A DNA stretch of 64,000 nucleotides from Melastoma dodecandrum (Eukaryota; Streptophyta; Magnoliopsida; Myrtales; Melastomataceae): contig JARUPY010000290.1 of NCBI GenBank assembly GCA_029817715.1, forward strand, positions 1,426,001 through 1,490,000, in the 5' to 3' direction. Numbering within the stretch: the stretch's first letter is position 1; every line of letters starts with the position of its first letter. Shown here in pieces: positions 22,661 to 35,252 of this stretch. A program made the position numbers and the translations under genes. The notes under the pieces are model-generated. The model had not been told where the DNA came from and searched no databases. It saw only the letters and a list, made by a program, of their open reading frames with translations.

Positions 22661-24122
22661 AAGTGCCCATAAGTCATTCTGGAGGGGGGGATGGGAGTTC
22701 TATCTTCCAGATAAGCTGTTGGTGTGATCATCTTCGTGTAGTTTCTCTGCTGCTGTACCAGGTGTGCTTATCGCATGACTTTATAAAGGGGATGACTTGT
22801 TCATCGGCTTGGTTGGCAAGAGGAGCGGAATAATATTAAAGATGAAACCTAGAAAAAAAACTGGAGCAGTTATCTGTTATAGATAGCCATGGCAGGACAC
22901 CTCATATTGGTTGGTGAATCTTGATGGGGATCAGATCGTCTTGTCTTAATATTATCAATCACACTTTGCTGTGCTGAGATAATCACCCCATATTGGCAAA
23001 TCTAATCTGGGACAACCAGGATGTCACATCTAGGCTCATTGAGGGCTCCCCCTCATGGACTCGTGTCGTATTCTCTTGATCCACAAAGTCAGGGAACAGG
23101 ATACCTAGCAGCACTTAAAATGGAACCCTCCAGCTCTTTTCAGTTAAGCAAATCCACTAGAACATTTCGCATCTGAGACCTCGGAGCTTTATCTATGCAT
23201 CTGATCCGTATGTAACTACTTTTCAGACATTGAAGTGTTTCTGCAGCCCATTATGGTGTGCAGCTGCTCTAATGCAGGATCAAAGGACATGATTTGATTG
23301 AGACAAAAGCTGGAAACTGAACCTTCGACTTCACAGAAGCCGTAGGGCCAAATATTCTCGGGCCCTTATCCTCCACCTTTATATCTTCCCCCATCCCCTA
23401 CATTCAGAGCCTTGTTCATGCCATGTTTCACGAGCATTCGGCAAAGACGTTCCCATCCGGGGTGTCGGGAGTATGTCCAAGATATATTCCCCTCCTAGGA
23501 CCCGCAGGTTGGGTTTATGCCGTTGGAATAAAAAAGGAATGGTAATTTTATTTGGACCATGCCAAACATCCACATCAGTGACCAAACACTCGCAGGTATT
23601 CTCTTTTTATTCGGAAAAAATGAGATGGGAATGGAGGGAAAAGGTAAAGAACAGGCCAAGGGATGGTGAGTGTGAGGAAGTGTTTCTAATGTGTCTTTCT
23701 CCCTTTGTCTGAGGAGGTGTTGTTAGCGGATCCCGATTCAGGAGAGGGTGCCTACTTTTTACTCGGATACATTCAGTTCACGGAATCTCATCCGACCACG
23801 AGGAATGGCGAATGGTTAATCGTGGGTATTGATGTCTTCTGGTCGTTTGCTTTGAAGAACCTGATATCTTATCCACGCTTGGTTTCCGTCCAGATTTCGG
23901 TGCGAAAATGGCAAGCCACTAAATAAATAATTGTAAATACAAGCCTTTCTTAGTATTTCTTCTGTAGAATGAATTGTATACATGCCTTAAGGCTATAGTT
24001 GTTTCATGTCGTAGATCTTTTCTTGAGTTTACAGCACCGTGCCTGTATTCTGGTCTGAGTTGAAGTTACGAAAATTATTTAAGAAAACGCACCGGTCCGG
24101 ATGAATGGTGGTCATAATTACA
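22661..24122. other. Unassigned between MYB-CC pseudogene and RING gene
   Basis: No family is recognised. Small ORFs at 23379-23585 (minus) and 23705-23926 (plus) have protein-like composition but no motif. They could be exons of an unknown gene. Confidence 0.4.
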
Positions 24123-24779
24123 CTACATTGGCCACCTACGCATGAAGAAGTTCCTGAACCCCCGTATGCTCGACCGTGCCCTCCTTCCTAGTCCAAGGCT
24201 GCTTCGTCCTCTTCCGTTTGTGAATGCTAACCTTTTGGTCTCACTTTCTCTGGCATCTGAAATTGACGACCTGCACATTGGGCAGGTTCCACTACTCTTC
24301 TTCAGCCAGGAATTGATGCATAATCCATGGAACCGATGCTTGCACGGCGTCTCCTCTGCTTGCTCTCCTTGCTTGAAATCCTCTAAACATATACAGCACT
24401 GCGCACCGCTCTCACTGACCCTCGTTCTGTTCAGCTTCGGCCTCCTTGGTCGATCAGGTCTAACCCTTTTCTCTCCTTCCAGCAAGTAGTCAGCCAATGT
24501 AAGGGCAAAGTCCGTGGAATCACTCCTTGTGTCGCTTTCGGGCCCCCCTCTGAACGTAAAATGGACCAATCCCAACGGTATTCCATCGCCACGCCCTCCA
24601 ACCAAGCCTAGTAAACCTGTAGACCAAAAGGGGAGTCGATCCCCAGGGCTCGAGCTGCCGCTGCCCGTCTGTTCCAGGAAGCGGTCCTGACAGTTGGGGC
24701 ATGTGATTCCACCATCCGATTCCACAACTGGGGTGGCCATTTCAGAACACAAGTAACACCCACAAGAGTAATCATCCAT
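24123..24779 (-). CDS. RING-H2 E3 ubiquitin ligase, single exon, intact (218 aa)
   Basis: The product would transfer ubiquitin from an E2 to substrates. An N-terminal zinc-ribbon-like module has Cys pairs C8/C11 and C26/C29 (CYLC, CPNC), as in the RING1/CIP8/BCA2-type family. A variable Gly/Ser-rich middle follows. The RING-H2 finger (C128, C131, C146, H148, H151, C154, C166, C169) reads CCICLEDF ... PCKHRFHGLC ... CPMCR. The tail is basic and Arg-rich and ends in FRNFFMRRWPM. There is no signal peptide or membrane segment, so it is probably nuclear or cytosolic. The family is often intronless. The start is the first ATG of the ORF, 67 bp downstream of a TATA box. The substrate is unknown. 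Confidence 0.92.
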   Translation of the reverse strand: MDDYSCGCYLCSEMATPVVESDGGITCPNCQDRFLEQTGSGSSSPGDRLPFWSTGLLGLVGGRGDGIPLGLVHFTFRGGPESDTRSDSTDFALTLADYLLEGEKRVRPDRPRRPKLNRTRVSESGAQCCICLEDFKQGEQAEETPCKHRFHGLCINSWLKKSSGTCPMCRSSISDARESETKRLAFTNGRGRSSLGLGRRARSSIRGFRNFFMRRWPM

Positions 24780-24845
24780 TGTTTTTGCTGATTCAAGCTC
24801 TCTCTTTTAGCTTGTTGAATTAAAGATTATGACAGAATTGGGTTA

Positions 24846-24853
24846 TATTTATA
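24846..24853 (-). promoter_or_regulatory. TATA box of the RING-H2 gene
   Basis: The minus strand reads CTTTATAAATATAAC, 67-74 bp upstream of the ATG. That allows a 5' UTR of roughly 35-40 nt. Confidence 0.55.
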
Positions 24854-25349
24854 AAGAGATGAAGTGACAGGTAAGAGCCAGGGGGATGGTAAGATCAAAG
24901 CCCAAAACAAGAAGACAAACATGGGAATCGATTTGATTAAGGCTGTCTAAAGCTGGGGTGGTCAATGCATATCCTGATTAGGGACACAAAATGATTCCCA
25001 TCATTATGACTCCTCAGATATTTGATTACGGACTTCTGGTTTGAACTCTTAACTGTCCTCTTGATCCCTTGCTTTGTTTTTTATTGTCAACTATTTAGAC
25101 CACGGGAGGATCATCCTCCAAAGTGTATTCGAAACAGATTGGATAAACAACGGTGCGGATCGTATGAATGCACTTATGAAACTCGTCGTAGCCTATATCT
25201 CCCTACTAGTGTGTGCCGGGTTTTTGTCATTATGTAACCCGATTGTCAACTGCTTCTATTTCTCTAAAGTACCGATGTCGACATCTTGGAGGACGTTTGT
25301 TTCTTTGCTGGTTGCCATCTTTCTAGAGTCCCATTCAATTTGAACACGA

Positions 25350-27471
25350 GTGCTCCGCCGTGAAGTTTAATCCTTCAGAACGCATCAGCGTGGTGATCGA
25401 ACGACACTTTTCTATGTCCAATGCAGAGTGAGGACCCCAAGAGGAGTTCGAGTTCTACCTGGAGTGGTTGTCCATGTATATCTTCTAGAAAGAATCCCGG
25501 TCGCTTCATGGTTGGAGTGACCACCTGTCTTGTCGACGCTACCAATGCAGACAGGCTGGAGGCTGTGGCTTTCGCCCATTTTCTACTGAATTTGGTCTAC
25601 CGCGGGCTGTACCAGGCAACGACTAGTCCAGCCAGTTTCCCTGGATGCCCAGCAGATGGTCCTTTGTGGTTTGTCTATCTATGGATTATTCTGTATTTCT
25701 CGGGCTTCACCTGCTACCCTCATGCAATGCATGAACGGGGCGACGTGATCTCAGCAAGCTCGTCCAAGCATTGGTCTTCCTTCAACGTCACTGGCTGTAT
25801 CAAGGCCTTGATGGATGGGTATATAGATGATTGTCCGGGTGTGGTCTCTTCTTTGCATCCTTTCTCCTAGAGATGGGAAGAACCTCGCTTGGGGGATGTC
25901 GAATACCTCCATCCAGCGTTCCTCGTAAAGGACCTGGTGGGGGTGGACTCGGTTGGCCTGAAGGTGTACAATCTTTAACTCTGCGCTCGTCAGCTAAGCT
26001 TCAGTCAATACCTGGAGGTTCCATTCTTCATGTCTGAGAATCGGCCGCTTGACACGCGTGTGGTGTCTCCTGTGGAGCCTGGGTTGGTTGAACGTTCCCA
26101 ATTGCCCGACCTTCCCATGGTCTAGCTTGAAGCGAAGCTTTTTGGTGGTTGGTCCCCTTTCTTCCCCAGAGCCTGGTTTAGATTTGGGGAATGATGCAGA
26201 TCTCTTCTCATATGGAGAAGTTGATCCAGGAGGAAAGTTTAGCTCCTCCAAAGGCTCTTCCAAGTCTAGGTGAGAGATCCTCGAAGAAGTGGCCGTCGGG
26301 CGACGATTCGTCCTCTTCAAGTTTGTTGAACCAACTTGCTGGAGCTTAGCCTAGATTGCAGGTTGAGTATTTTATGTAGCATCAAGATAACGAAGGCGAA
26401 GTCCACCCATACTGGCTCATCCTCAAAAGGAGCTCGCCTGAAGCAGAGAGCATCTCATAGGCCTGTCCCTTCATCACTGTTGCGGGTTGCTGCTTAGCCT
26501 TCTGCTTCCGAGAAAGTATCCTCTAGGGATGTGTCAGGTATTAAGCTCTCCCACGCTTTGTTTCATGATGGAGAACTCAATCAAGTAACATCCATTCCTT
26601 TGATGAAGGTGTTGTCGGTGTCACTTCTGCTAGTAGTGAAGATGTTCCCTAGGGCATTCCTATTGCTTCTTGGTGGGGCAGCCATGGCCGCTTTGAGCAG
26701 GTAGCCAGGGTTGAAGGCATAAAGGAGCCCCCCAATGAGGTGGTACATGAAGTTCTGCGCCCACCTTCAAGGAATGAAGCCAATATTTCATTGGTTGATG
26801 ATGTTGCCCAGGCGAAGCGACGGAAGCTCCCCAAGGTCTACAAGTGCAGGCGACCCCGATAAGGAATCTTGAGCTTTGTTCATGACTCGTTCTCAAGTCA
26901 ATGTCTGACTTATGCGTACTCGTGGCAGTCCTTGCGTTCTCTACTCGTCTCCTTTATCGCCATTCTCGAGCGTGGAATTGATGTTGAGGATGACTTTAAC
27001 GCCCTAGCATCCGCGATGGAGGAGTTGAGACAAGAAGGTGCTGATTCACGCGAGCTGCATGTCATACTCTTGGCTTTTTGGAAATCCTTCTAGCGTTCAT
27101 GGGGTGAACGACAAGAGGTCTTCACGCTCAAGGCACGGTTGGAGGAAAAGGAGCTTGCATGGTCCCCGCCACTTTCATCTCGTGTAAAAGAGCTATCTCT
27201 TGAAGGGGATGGACTCCGCAGGAAGCGAGAGGAGCTCTCAGCCACCATTTGGCATCTCCAAGAAGAGTTGGATGCCACGGTCGCGCGCATCACTGGGGTT
27301 GATGCAGGCTTGTGTATTTCCCAGGCAGCCGAGCGCGCGACCGTTGATCATGAGCGAGAGATACTCGAGAGGGATTGGGACAGGGTCATAGAGATTGAGG
27401 TAAAGGAAGCTGTGCCGGCCGGAATGTTAGATCAGGTGAAGCTCCTGTTGTCTTCTTTACTTGTTGTATAA
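25350..27471 (+). pseudogene. Antisense extra ORF of the Tat-like element (plant-mobile-domain type)
   Basis: Opposite to the retrotransposon genes and downstream of integrase lies a decayed gene. Its first part (25421-25870) has AVAFAHFLLNLVYRGLYQAT, then GPLWFVYLWIILYFSGF, which resemble plant mobile domain proteins. The last part (27110-27471) is a strongly charged coiled coil (SRVKELSLEGDGLRRKREEL, LQEELDATVARITGVDAG). The middle changes frame many times. Extra antisense ORFs of this sort are known in Tat elements. Their role is not established, and this copy cannot be functional. Confidence 0.65.
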
Positions 27472-27641
27472 ATTGCTACGTTTGTAATTTTCCCCAGATG
27501 ATGGGGAAACGTTCCGAATTGATACTCTTGTGCATTTCCCACTTCGTTGGCCTATATCTTTTCAAATATTTGTCATTGATTTTGATATCGTGCACTGATC
27601 CATCGAGCCCCACTAAGCGATATGAATTCCCAAGGTGGGAT

Positions 27642-30600
27642 TCAATTACCTGAAAGGGGCCTTCCCATTTTAGTGTCTATTTCCCATGGAAGTAATTGAG
27701 AACACCCTCGGGTAATCTCAGCTTCCAGACTAGGTTTCTTTTGCTGAATGATCGGGGAACTACCTTTTTTGTTGTAGAAGCGGGCGATATTCTTTTTATG
27801 AGCATCTAGATGATTCAACACATTGACTCCGATGGTTTTCAAATCCTCTAACTCAATATGCATGTCCTCATCATATCTCTCGTATTCTCCAAGGTGCTTA
27901 AGAAGTCGCAACGATTGGTATCACACTTCTATTGGGAGCATCTCGTCATGGCCGTACACGAGATTGAACAGGGCGATGCCTATGCTTTCTCTCTTCGTAA
28001 CCCGGAGCGCTCGCAACGTTTCCTGAAGCATGGTATGCCATGGGCGTAGGTTGTTTCCGATCATTCTCTGTATAAACCGTTTTATAAGTTTGTTGGAAGC
28101 TTCCGCTTACCCATTTGACTAGGCGTAATACGGGGTTGAATTGAAAACCTTAAATCCAAAGTCTTCAACAAACTCATCCATAAGTTCGCCGTTAAACACA
28201 TTTGCATTGTCTACCACGACCCTTTGAGGAACCCCGTATTGGTAGATGATGGTGTTCTTGATGAATTCAATTACGTCATTCTAATTGATGGACTTGTAAG
28301 CCGTCGCCTATACCCATTCGGTAAAGTAACTGGTGGCGGTTAGTATATAGCGCCCATGTCCTGAAAGGCCATGGTTTTGCTATGACGTTCATGTTAGTAG
28401 CAGGGGTGCGTTTTACTGGTCCGCATTGCTGGCAACCCTGCCTGGTTCGAACAATTTCAATGCAATTCTTGACCATTGATGGCCAGTAGAATCCGTGTCG
28501 TTTGATTACCCAACGCATCTTCATGCCTGCTTGATGCGTTCCGCACAAACCCTCATGTGTTTCCATCAAGATTGATATGGCTTCGTCTAAGTCGACACAA
28601 CTTAACAGGACATCCTCATTGGTTTTTCGGTAGAGGACTCTGTCGAGGAGTACATAGTGTCCAGCGATCACCCAATTCTCCTTCCAATTTTCGCGTTAGT
28701 ACTCTCGAGGAACTATCTAATTGGCTCTCGCCAGTCCTAGTTCTGTTTGAATAAGTCGGCCGTGTTGACTTCTTTGTCCTTCGTTCCATTTTCGTTGCAG
28801 AATTGTGGATGCTTGCTTATGAACAAGATTGTACTATATTTGGGCGAACCGTCGTTACTTATCAATCTTGAGGCCAGTTGTGCCAGATGATTGACCTCTT
28901 GATTGTCTTCTTTTCTCACATGTATTATTTCGGCCGCACCAAACTTCGCGAAGAGTTCTTTCGCTTTGCGAAGATACTGGCCCAGGTGAGGCGCATGGCA
29001 CTCACTTTGGTCTAAAAGCTGCTGGATTATCAACTAAGAGTCGCCGCATATGTTTCAGTTTCTCAGTTTCCAGTCCAGGGCGAGTTGTAGGGCCAAAATT
29101 AAAGCCTCGTACTCTACTACATTGTTGGTTACCCTTCCGTCGAGGTGACAAGCCAACCTAGTCTCGACGTTCTAAGGCGTCTTAATGAAGACCCCTATAC
29201 CAGCTCGGAATCTGTTGGAAGACCCATCAAACCAAATGTACCAGTGCCCGCATGGGTTGTCCTCCTCGTCTGACGAGTCAATATTACCTTCACCATAGTG
29301 GGAGATGAACTCAGGCAATGCATGGCCTTTAACTAAAGCCTGTGGCTTGTGGTAGGAATTGTAGGCAGAGAGTCCTAAACTCTATTTGCCAATTATTCCC
29401 GTAAGTAGGGGATTGTCGAAAAATACCTTGGTCACAGGCGTCTTCGAAATGATATACACATCGTTAGGCCCGTTGTAATGACTGAGCTTAATCACTGAGT
29501 AATACACGGCACGGCATATTTTTTCAGTTGGGATATATCACCTGTTCTATCTCCGTGAGCAGTCGAGACAGGTGATAAACTGCCTCTTTCAATTCCATCT
29601 CGCTCTTGTGCCAACATGGACCCAATACTGGACTGTGATGCAGCCACGTAAAGGATGTATGGTGCCTTTGTATCTGGTGGCGCTAGCACATGAGGACCCA
29701 ATCTTGTGCGACGCCCAGGTTATCTACCCCTTCTCCTTCCCTTTCAAGATTGTTGAGAAGGCGTTGGTTTTAGATGCCATATTGCCTTTGACACGACATA
29801 TATAGTTGACCCTTCCGAGAAAGGCTTGAAGTTCCTTCTTGCTACGGGGCATAGAGAAATTCTGGATAGTGCGAGTTTTAAGAGGGTCAACCTCACTTCT
29901 TCGTTGGTGTACCAGGTATCCAAGAAATTGTTCCTTTTGGACTCTAAAAGTGCGCTTCAACGGGTTAAGTTTGAGGTTATGCGTTCGCATCTTTTGAAAT
30001 GCTTCGCCTAGATGAAGGTGATGGTCCTGTCTTCGCTTGGATTTTACCACCACATTATCGATGTATACCTCCACTGTCTTCCCCATCAAGGGGCCAAAGA
30101 TGAGATTCATCGCTCTTTAATGCGTGGCTCCGACGTTATTTAATCCAAAGGGCATTACGACCCATTCGAATATCCCGATAGGGCATCTGAATGCTGTTTT
30201 ATGCACGTCCCATTCGACGATGAAGATTTGATTGTATCCTGAGTATTCATCCATGAAGGACATTAACTCTTGCCCTACCGATTTGTCTATAAGATCATCA
30301 GCGATGGACATCGGGTATTCATCTTTAGGTGTTGTCTTGTTCAAGTCGCGAAAATCTATGCACACCCTGATCTTGCCGTTCTTTTTAACGACATGAACTA
30401 TGCTAGAGATCCGGCCCATGTGCTCTTTGAACAACTTCTTAATTTCATCGTAGACCAACTGGGCTACTTCCCGTGACATCCTCCTTGGAGTTTGTTTCAC
30501 AGGTTTAAAGTTGTTTTACGTTGGGAGTCGATGTTCGACTAAGTCTCGATCAAGACAAGGCATCTCTGTGTAATCCCAAGCGAAACAATCTTTGTAAGTG

Positions 30601-31684
30601 TGAAGAATTTTATTAATGTCGCCTGCTTCAGCTTTGCTTATCAGTGAGCTGAAATAGATGACACGTGGTAAATCGGCGGTCTCTAAGTTTATTTCACTTA
30701 ATGGATCACATGGAATGACATAAGTGTTGGGGACATCTTTATTAATTGAATAAGTTTGGCATGTCTCGGCAAGCCTAGGAAAACATATTACATCGTGTTT
30801 CATTTATTCTGGACACCCTCTAACTAGCTAGTATTTCTAGGACATCCGATATTGGGTCGAATATTTCACTCCCCATTAGACGAAGGCGGGTTGAGAAGTC
30901 TATCGGGCTCCAAGTCCATTCCGTCTCATGAGTGTCACCGTTGTACTGTATCCCAGCTTCGTGCATATCTTTCTACGGGCCCGTTCTTCGATGGCTTCGA
31001 GCTGTAACTCATCTGCCCATCCAGTTGGGACGATCAGGTGTTGAGGTGGTGCCAAAGGTGGTCCATCATACGAAACCAGGAACTTATTGCCTAATTCGCC
31101 TAAAGGGCCGACATTCGGGTCTCCCATAACATATCTTTGCTCTAGTGTCATGTCTTTGACTTGCTTTATTGCCCCTTTGCAAACATAAGGCATGTTAGCG
31201 TTCTTACTTGCTTCTCCCATGACAACTTTTAAGCCGTGTTTTCCCCACAGCAGAAGTTCTTGGTGAAGAGTGGAGGGTATGGCCCAGCCTTGTGTAGCCA
31301 ATCTCTCCCGAGCAGGGCACTAAAAGAGGGCTTTATTCGATGACAAAGAAATCCATCTTTTTTTTCGTATGTGCCTACTTGGAGTGTAGCGGATACCATG
31401 CCTAGACAAGAAGAAGTAATCTCGTTAAATATGCTAACCTTTATGTCAGTCTCTCCCAGCTCGACTAGGTCAAACCCCAAGCTTTTATATGCTTCAAGGG
31501 GAAGGACGTTAATGGTTGCTCCGTTATTAATAAAAACACGGCGCATCACCATGTTATTGATCGTCGCCTGAATGTGCAGTGGGAACATATGTTTTCGGAG
31601 TGGTGCAGGGCACTCTTTTAGCCATCCACTTGGGAAGCTCCGCGATATTTCAATGACATCATTGTAACTGAAAGGGAGCAGCAA
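27642..31684 (-). pseudogene. Tat-like pol: protease, RT, RNase H, integrase
   Basis: Descending: a retropepsin-like domain (31684-31229; RVFINNGATINVLP with Asn in place of the catalytic Asp, then FSALLGRDWLH). The pre-RT linker follows (30803-30516, DCFAWDYTEMPCLDRDLVEH). RT spans 30500-29724 (KIRVCIDFRDLNKTTPKDEYP, IFEWVVMPFGLNN, VYIDNVVVKS where the second Asp of the catalytic pair is Asn). RNase H spans 29701-28737 (YILYVAASQSSIGSMLAQ). The integrase zinc-binding part (28671-28276; RVLYRKTNEDVLLSCVD, THEGLCGTHQAGMKM) and its C-terminal part (27911-27642) follow. Several junctions are frame-shifted. Substitutions at protease and RT active sites add to the evidence of inactivity. Confidence 0.88.
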
Positions 31685-31795
31685 ACTACCTTTCGTATGG
31701 CTGTTTCATTTCCTGGAGAACTCAGTTGGTAGCATGAGGACATTGCAATCAGCTCCATTCGCCTCAGGTGGAGTCCTGGACTGAACTCAGTTTTT

Positions 31796-33930
31796 TTATT
31801 TCTTGAACGCGAGGTCACTTTCGCTCGACTCCTTTATCTTTCGGGTATCGGAGGTTGCCAGTTTGGTGCGTTTCTCCGCGGCACGTCGTGCTCTCCTTTC
31901 TCTCCGCCTTTTGGTTCTCTCAGTGGGTATATGGGGTTGTATTCTCATGCCCACCTTCTGCCATGTACCCGCAATAGGGACGACAGGGACGTGGATGCAA
32001 CGTGAGTTTTTGTGAGGTTGCAGGCTATTATCAACCGAAACAAATTCTCTCTTACGAGGTTCATAACCCTTTTTGAGGTTTCCCTCAAATGGAGATCCAA
32101 CGAGATAGGTGGACTTAGAGTCCGGTAAGTTACTTAATGGAGGGTCAACTGTCTCCACCTTGATCTTCCCTAAAGATGCCATGTCAGCCAATAGCAGGAA
32201 GTATTGGTTACAGCAGAGTTAGCACATCTAGGTGATGAGCATCTTGTGCGTTGCTATTGGTTTACACCTGTAGCAAAGCATGTCAGCTGTTTGAAATTGG
32301 GTTATCGAAGTTCTTTCCTTCATTGCATCCTTATCGCCTCGAGGGTGATCTTGTTGTGTGTTTTCCTTCGTTTGTTGAGGCCCAAGGCAGTTAACAGCGC
32401 GTCGCCTGGGGAGTTTTTTGGTGCGAGGCTCTTTTTTAGTCTCTTCACTCTCACCCATAATTCCCTGTTTTATGAGTTCTTCGGGGGTGTAGAGTCCCTT
32501 TGTTCCAATTGGTAGGGCACCTTTCCGCTCCTGATGTTTCTCCGTGCGTTGGTGCACCCTTGGACTATTATTGATCCCCATGTCCATCTCTTTGAGGTGG
32601 TTAAGGCCGTACCATTCTGCTTTCCTTTCACTTAGCAAGTACTTCCTAAAGGAATGACATAGATCAGTTGTATGCAAAGCATCCATATGCCAGCGACAGC
32701 GATCGTGCTGTATGCTATTGAGATTAGCAGGGCACTGAAGCGTTCCCTTGCTTACGAGTCGTTTGAACAACATATTGGCAATGATTGCCTCGCCAGTCTC
32801 GATAGACTGATCTCGGTCTCTCTTTATTGATAAAGGGGAGAGAGTTAGACAGTGGACATGCGTTTATGTCAACTAGGTTGCCAAAAGGATGTGACTCTGT
32901 TAACGTCTGGTCCCATAAGTCTAGGAATCGCAACTCCTTAGACTCTTTTAAGTCCTGCACGAAGTTTTTAAACGTGATACAGTCCCTAGTAGTATGTATA
33001 AATGACCCGTGTCATTTATATAAGTTTATAGACTTCTCTCTATCAGAGCGAGGAAGTCGACAGCCCGATTTCAATCGAATCCGTCCGTTTTGGAGCATAA
33101 ATTCAAAGATCTCGTCAGTCTTCGCCTCGTCATTTCCTTTCCTCCTGAGGTTTTGGAGAGGCTTTGACTCGGACGTTTTTCTTGGTCAACTCGTTGCAAG
33201 TCAGGGGTTGAACCTTCACATACTTTGCCACATCGACATCTACAACTGGTTCCACTTGGTAAGTCATCAAGGGCCCTGTAATCAGACTCCATTTTGCCCG
33301 CGTTTTCTCTTTGAGGAGATTTTCATATCAGATAGCCCTTCTAGCCAACTCATTCTAGTCCCTGAAGACTTCACCTTCTAAGTTCTTTCTAAGCCGAAGA
33401 AGGAGAGAATCCTAGGCGATGGCTATAAGCACAACTTTAGATGCAGATGTTTTGCATCTCAGCCTTGCCTTTCAGAGCCTATTGAGGCAGACTTCCACGT
33501 GTTCCCCAAGCTGCTGTTTCATGTGGGTGAGATCTTGCAGTGTCACTGCCGGGTCAGTCTGAGCGAACGCCAGAGTGAATTGCAGCTGTATATCCTCCTA
33601 ATTCCTTACCCAGTTTGGGGGAATATTCACATACCACGTAAAGGCTGCTCTTGGGATAGAGCTAGGAAAAAAATGAAGTTTCCAAAATCCAGTAGTGGCG
33701 GTTCTCCAGCCTGATGAGTGAAGCGGGCAATATGGTCCTTGGGCGAAATGCCTTCTTCGCCCGAAAAACGGGCAAACTCAGGCACATGATACATCCTAGG
33801 AAAAAAATAGTCCCGATCAATTTTATCAGGGTAAGGGGCTCGATAGAGTCTGCTTCATTCAAATCATTCGCCCCAGGGATCGCCGCTCGACTAGTCGAGC
33901 TATGTAGTCCCTTATTTCGGGCATAAGATC
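31796..33930 (-). pseudogene. Tat-like gag remnant
   Basis: Scattered across frames are capsid-like pieces: FSGEEGISPKDHIARFTHQA and LLDFGNFIFF near 33700-33800, then charged, Arg-rich, nucleocapsid-like ORFs at 32773-31796 (RRRERRARRAAEKRTK). None is long enough to be functional. Confidence 0.65.
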
Positions 33931-34552
33931 TGGTGGATCCATTGCCTCTTGCACTGCCATTCCTCTTCCGCATACGAAGCTGGGAAATGTATTCAGAGTA
34001 TCGATGATCTTCAATAGGACGAATGGATTCGTTTTCATTGGCCTATAAAGATCTTCTCTCTTATGAAACAGAGGTTGATATGTAGCCTGATGATCCTGCT
34101 ACACAGTTGTCAAACTCTCGTTTATCACAAGTGGTTGATTATTGTGCACAAAACTTTTGGGGCCCGTAGGGATAACAGAGATATCCTCCAGGTCGGCCTT
34201 TTTCTTCCCCTCGGCTATCGATGCCCTACGAGTGCCGTAATCAAGTTCGTGTTTAGTGGCCGATTCACCCTTCCCAACCAGGGCTGTTCATGGGCGCCCC
34301 TGATATGGTTTCCAAGTTCTGAAAGACGGAATCCATCTTGGAGTCAATTTTCTCCTTGAAGGCATCGTGCTCCTGATTGATAGCACTGACCCTCTCCATT
34401 TAGAGTTGGAGAGTACTCATGATGGCGGACAGCTCTCCAGCTATGACTGGGTCCGAGTTGTTTCCACCGTTGCCATTTCCCCCATCGGAGTGATTGTCTC
34501 CGAGGTTGTCTGACTTAGCACCAAGTCTGGTTCTCGGCATGATTGGCTTAGA

Positions 34553-34570
34553 CTCCCACTGTAGTCGCCA
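34553..34570 (-). other. Primer-binding site of the Tat-like element
   Basis: The minus strand reads TGGCGACTACAGTGGGAG just inside the LTR end. The element at 54246-57639 has the closely related TGGCGACCACAGTGGGAG at the same place, so both use the same non-Met tRNA primer. Confidence 0.7.
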
Positions 34571-34576
34571 AATGCA

Positions 34577-35252
34577 TGTTCGCTCCGGAAGTGACAGCTG
34601 GAGAAGCTGAATCCAAACACGTCAGAAATATCTGGCACTACGAACAACTGGTACTCGGAGGTTTGTTGAATGGTCGCCGTATGTATAAAGAAAGAGAGAA
34701 AAAGGCAACGGACAAACACCCATAAGCGGATGCAGTTACGGATGCCATCGACGATGCCTTCGGAAGGAAGCAGGAAAGCAGGAGCAGAAGATGCTTGAAA
34801 GCTGAAATACTTGAAGATAATAAAGACAATATGTCCGTCTATAGAGAGGTGTGTGTATACAATGCGTACGAACGACTACTTATACTAAGCTAGACCTATA
34901 TATCTATGGAAATAAAATATTATACATATATTACGTGTCGTCGTTGCCAGCCTTCATGGAATATCTCATTTCCATTGGAGCAATTTTGGGAATAATTTCT
35001 TTCCAAGTCTTGAGACCATCCGGAATTTTCCCATAATAGCTATTGATCGATCGGATCGCCCATTAGCCTTCGCCGCAGAGTTTCCTTGTTCGTCCAGTTG
35101 ACTGTCGCTTGATCGTTTCGCTGACCCTATCGCCTGATAGTCCCATTGCTTGGTAACTGCTTCGCCCATAAACATTGATTTGGTGTGTTTCTACAGCTAC
35201 CTCCTTACTGGGCTTCTCGCATTTTGGACCTGTATTATGGACCGTTGATCTA
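34577..35252 (-). repeat. 5' LTR of the Tat-like element
   Basis: The inner end is exact: minus strand ...GGAGCGAACA, then the primer site. The outer end is placed at a TGTAGATCAACGG-type start near 35252 and is only approximate, because no second copy is available. Confidence 0.5.

Larger units (their letters stand above)
25330..35252 (-). mobile_element. Tat-like Ty3/gypsy retrotransposon with antisense extra ORF
   Basis: On the minus strand: 5' LTR (34577-~35252), primer site, gag, protease, RT, RNase H, integrase, and then an ORF in the opposite orientation before where the 3' LTR should be. The order gag-PR-RT-RH-INT plus an antisense ORF after INT is characteristic of the Tat lineage. 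All coding parts carry frameshifts and stops. No 3' LTR was recognised left of 25330, so the left border is approximate. Confidence 0.85.

Noticed and set aside
23379..23926. Small ORFs as exons of a named gene
   Set aside because: No motif is recognisable and splice structure cannot be supported.
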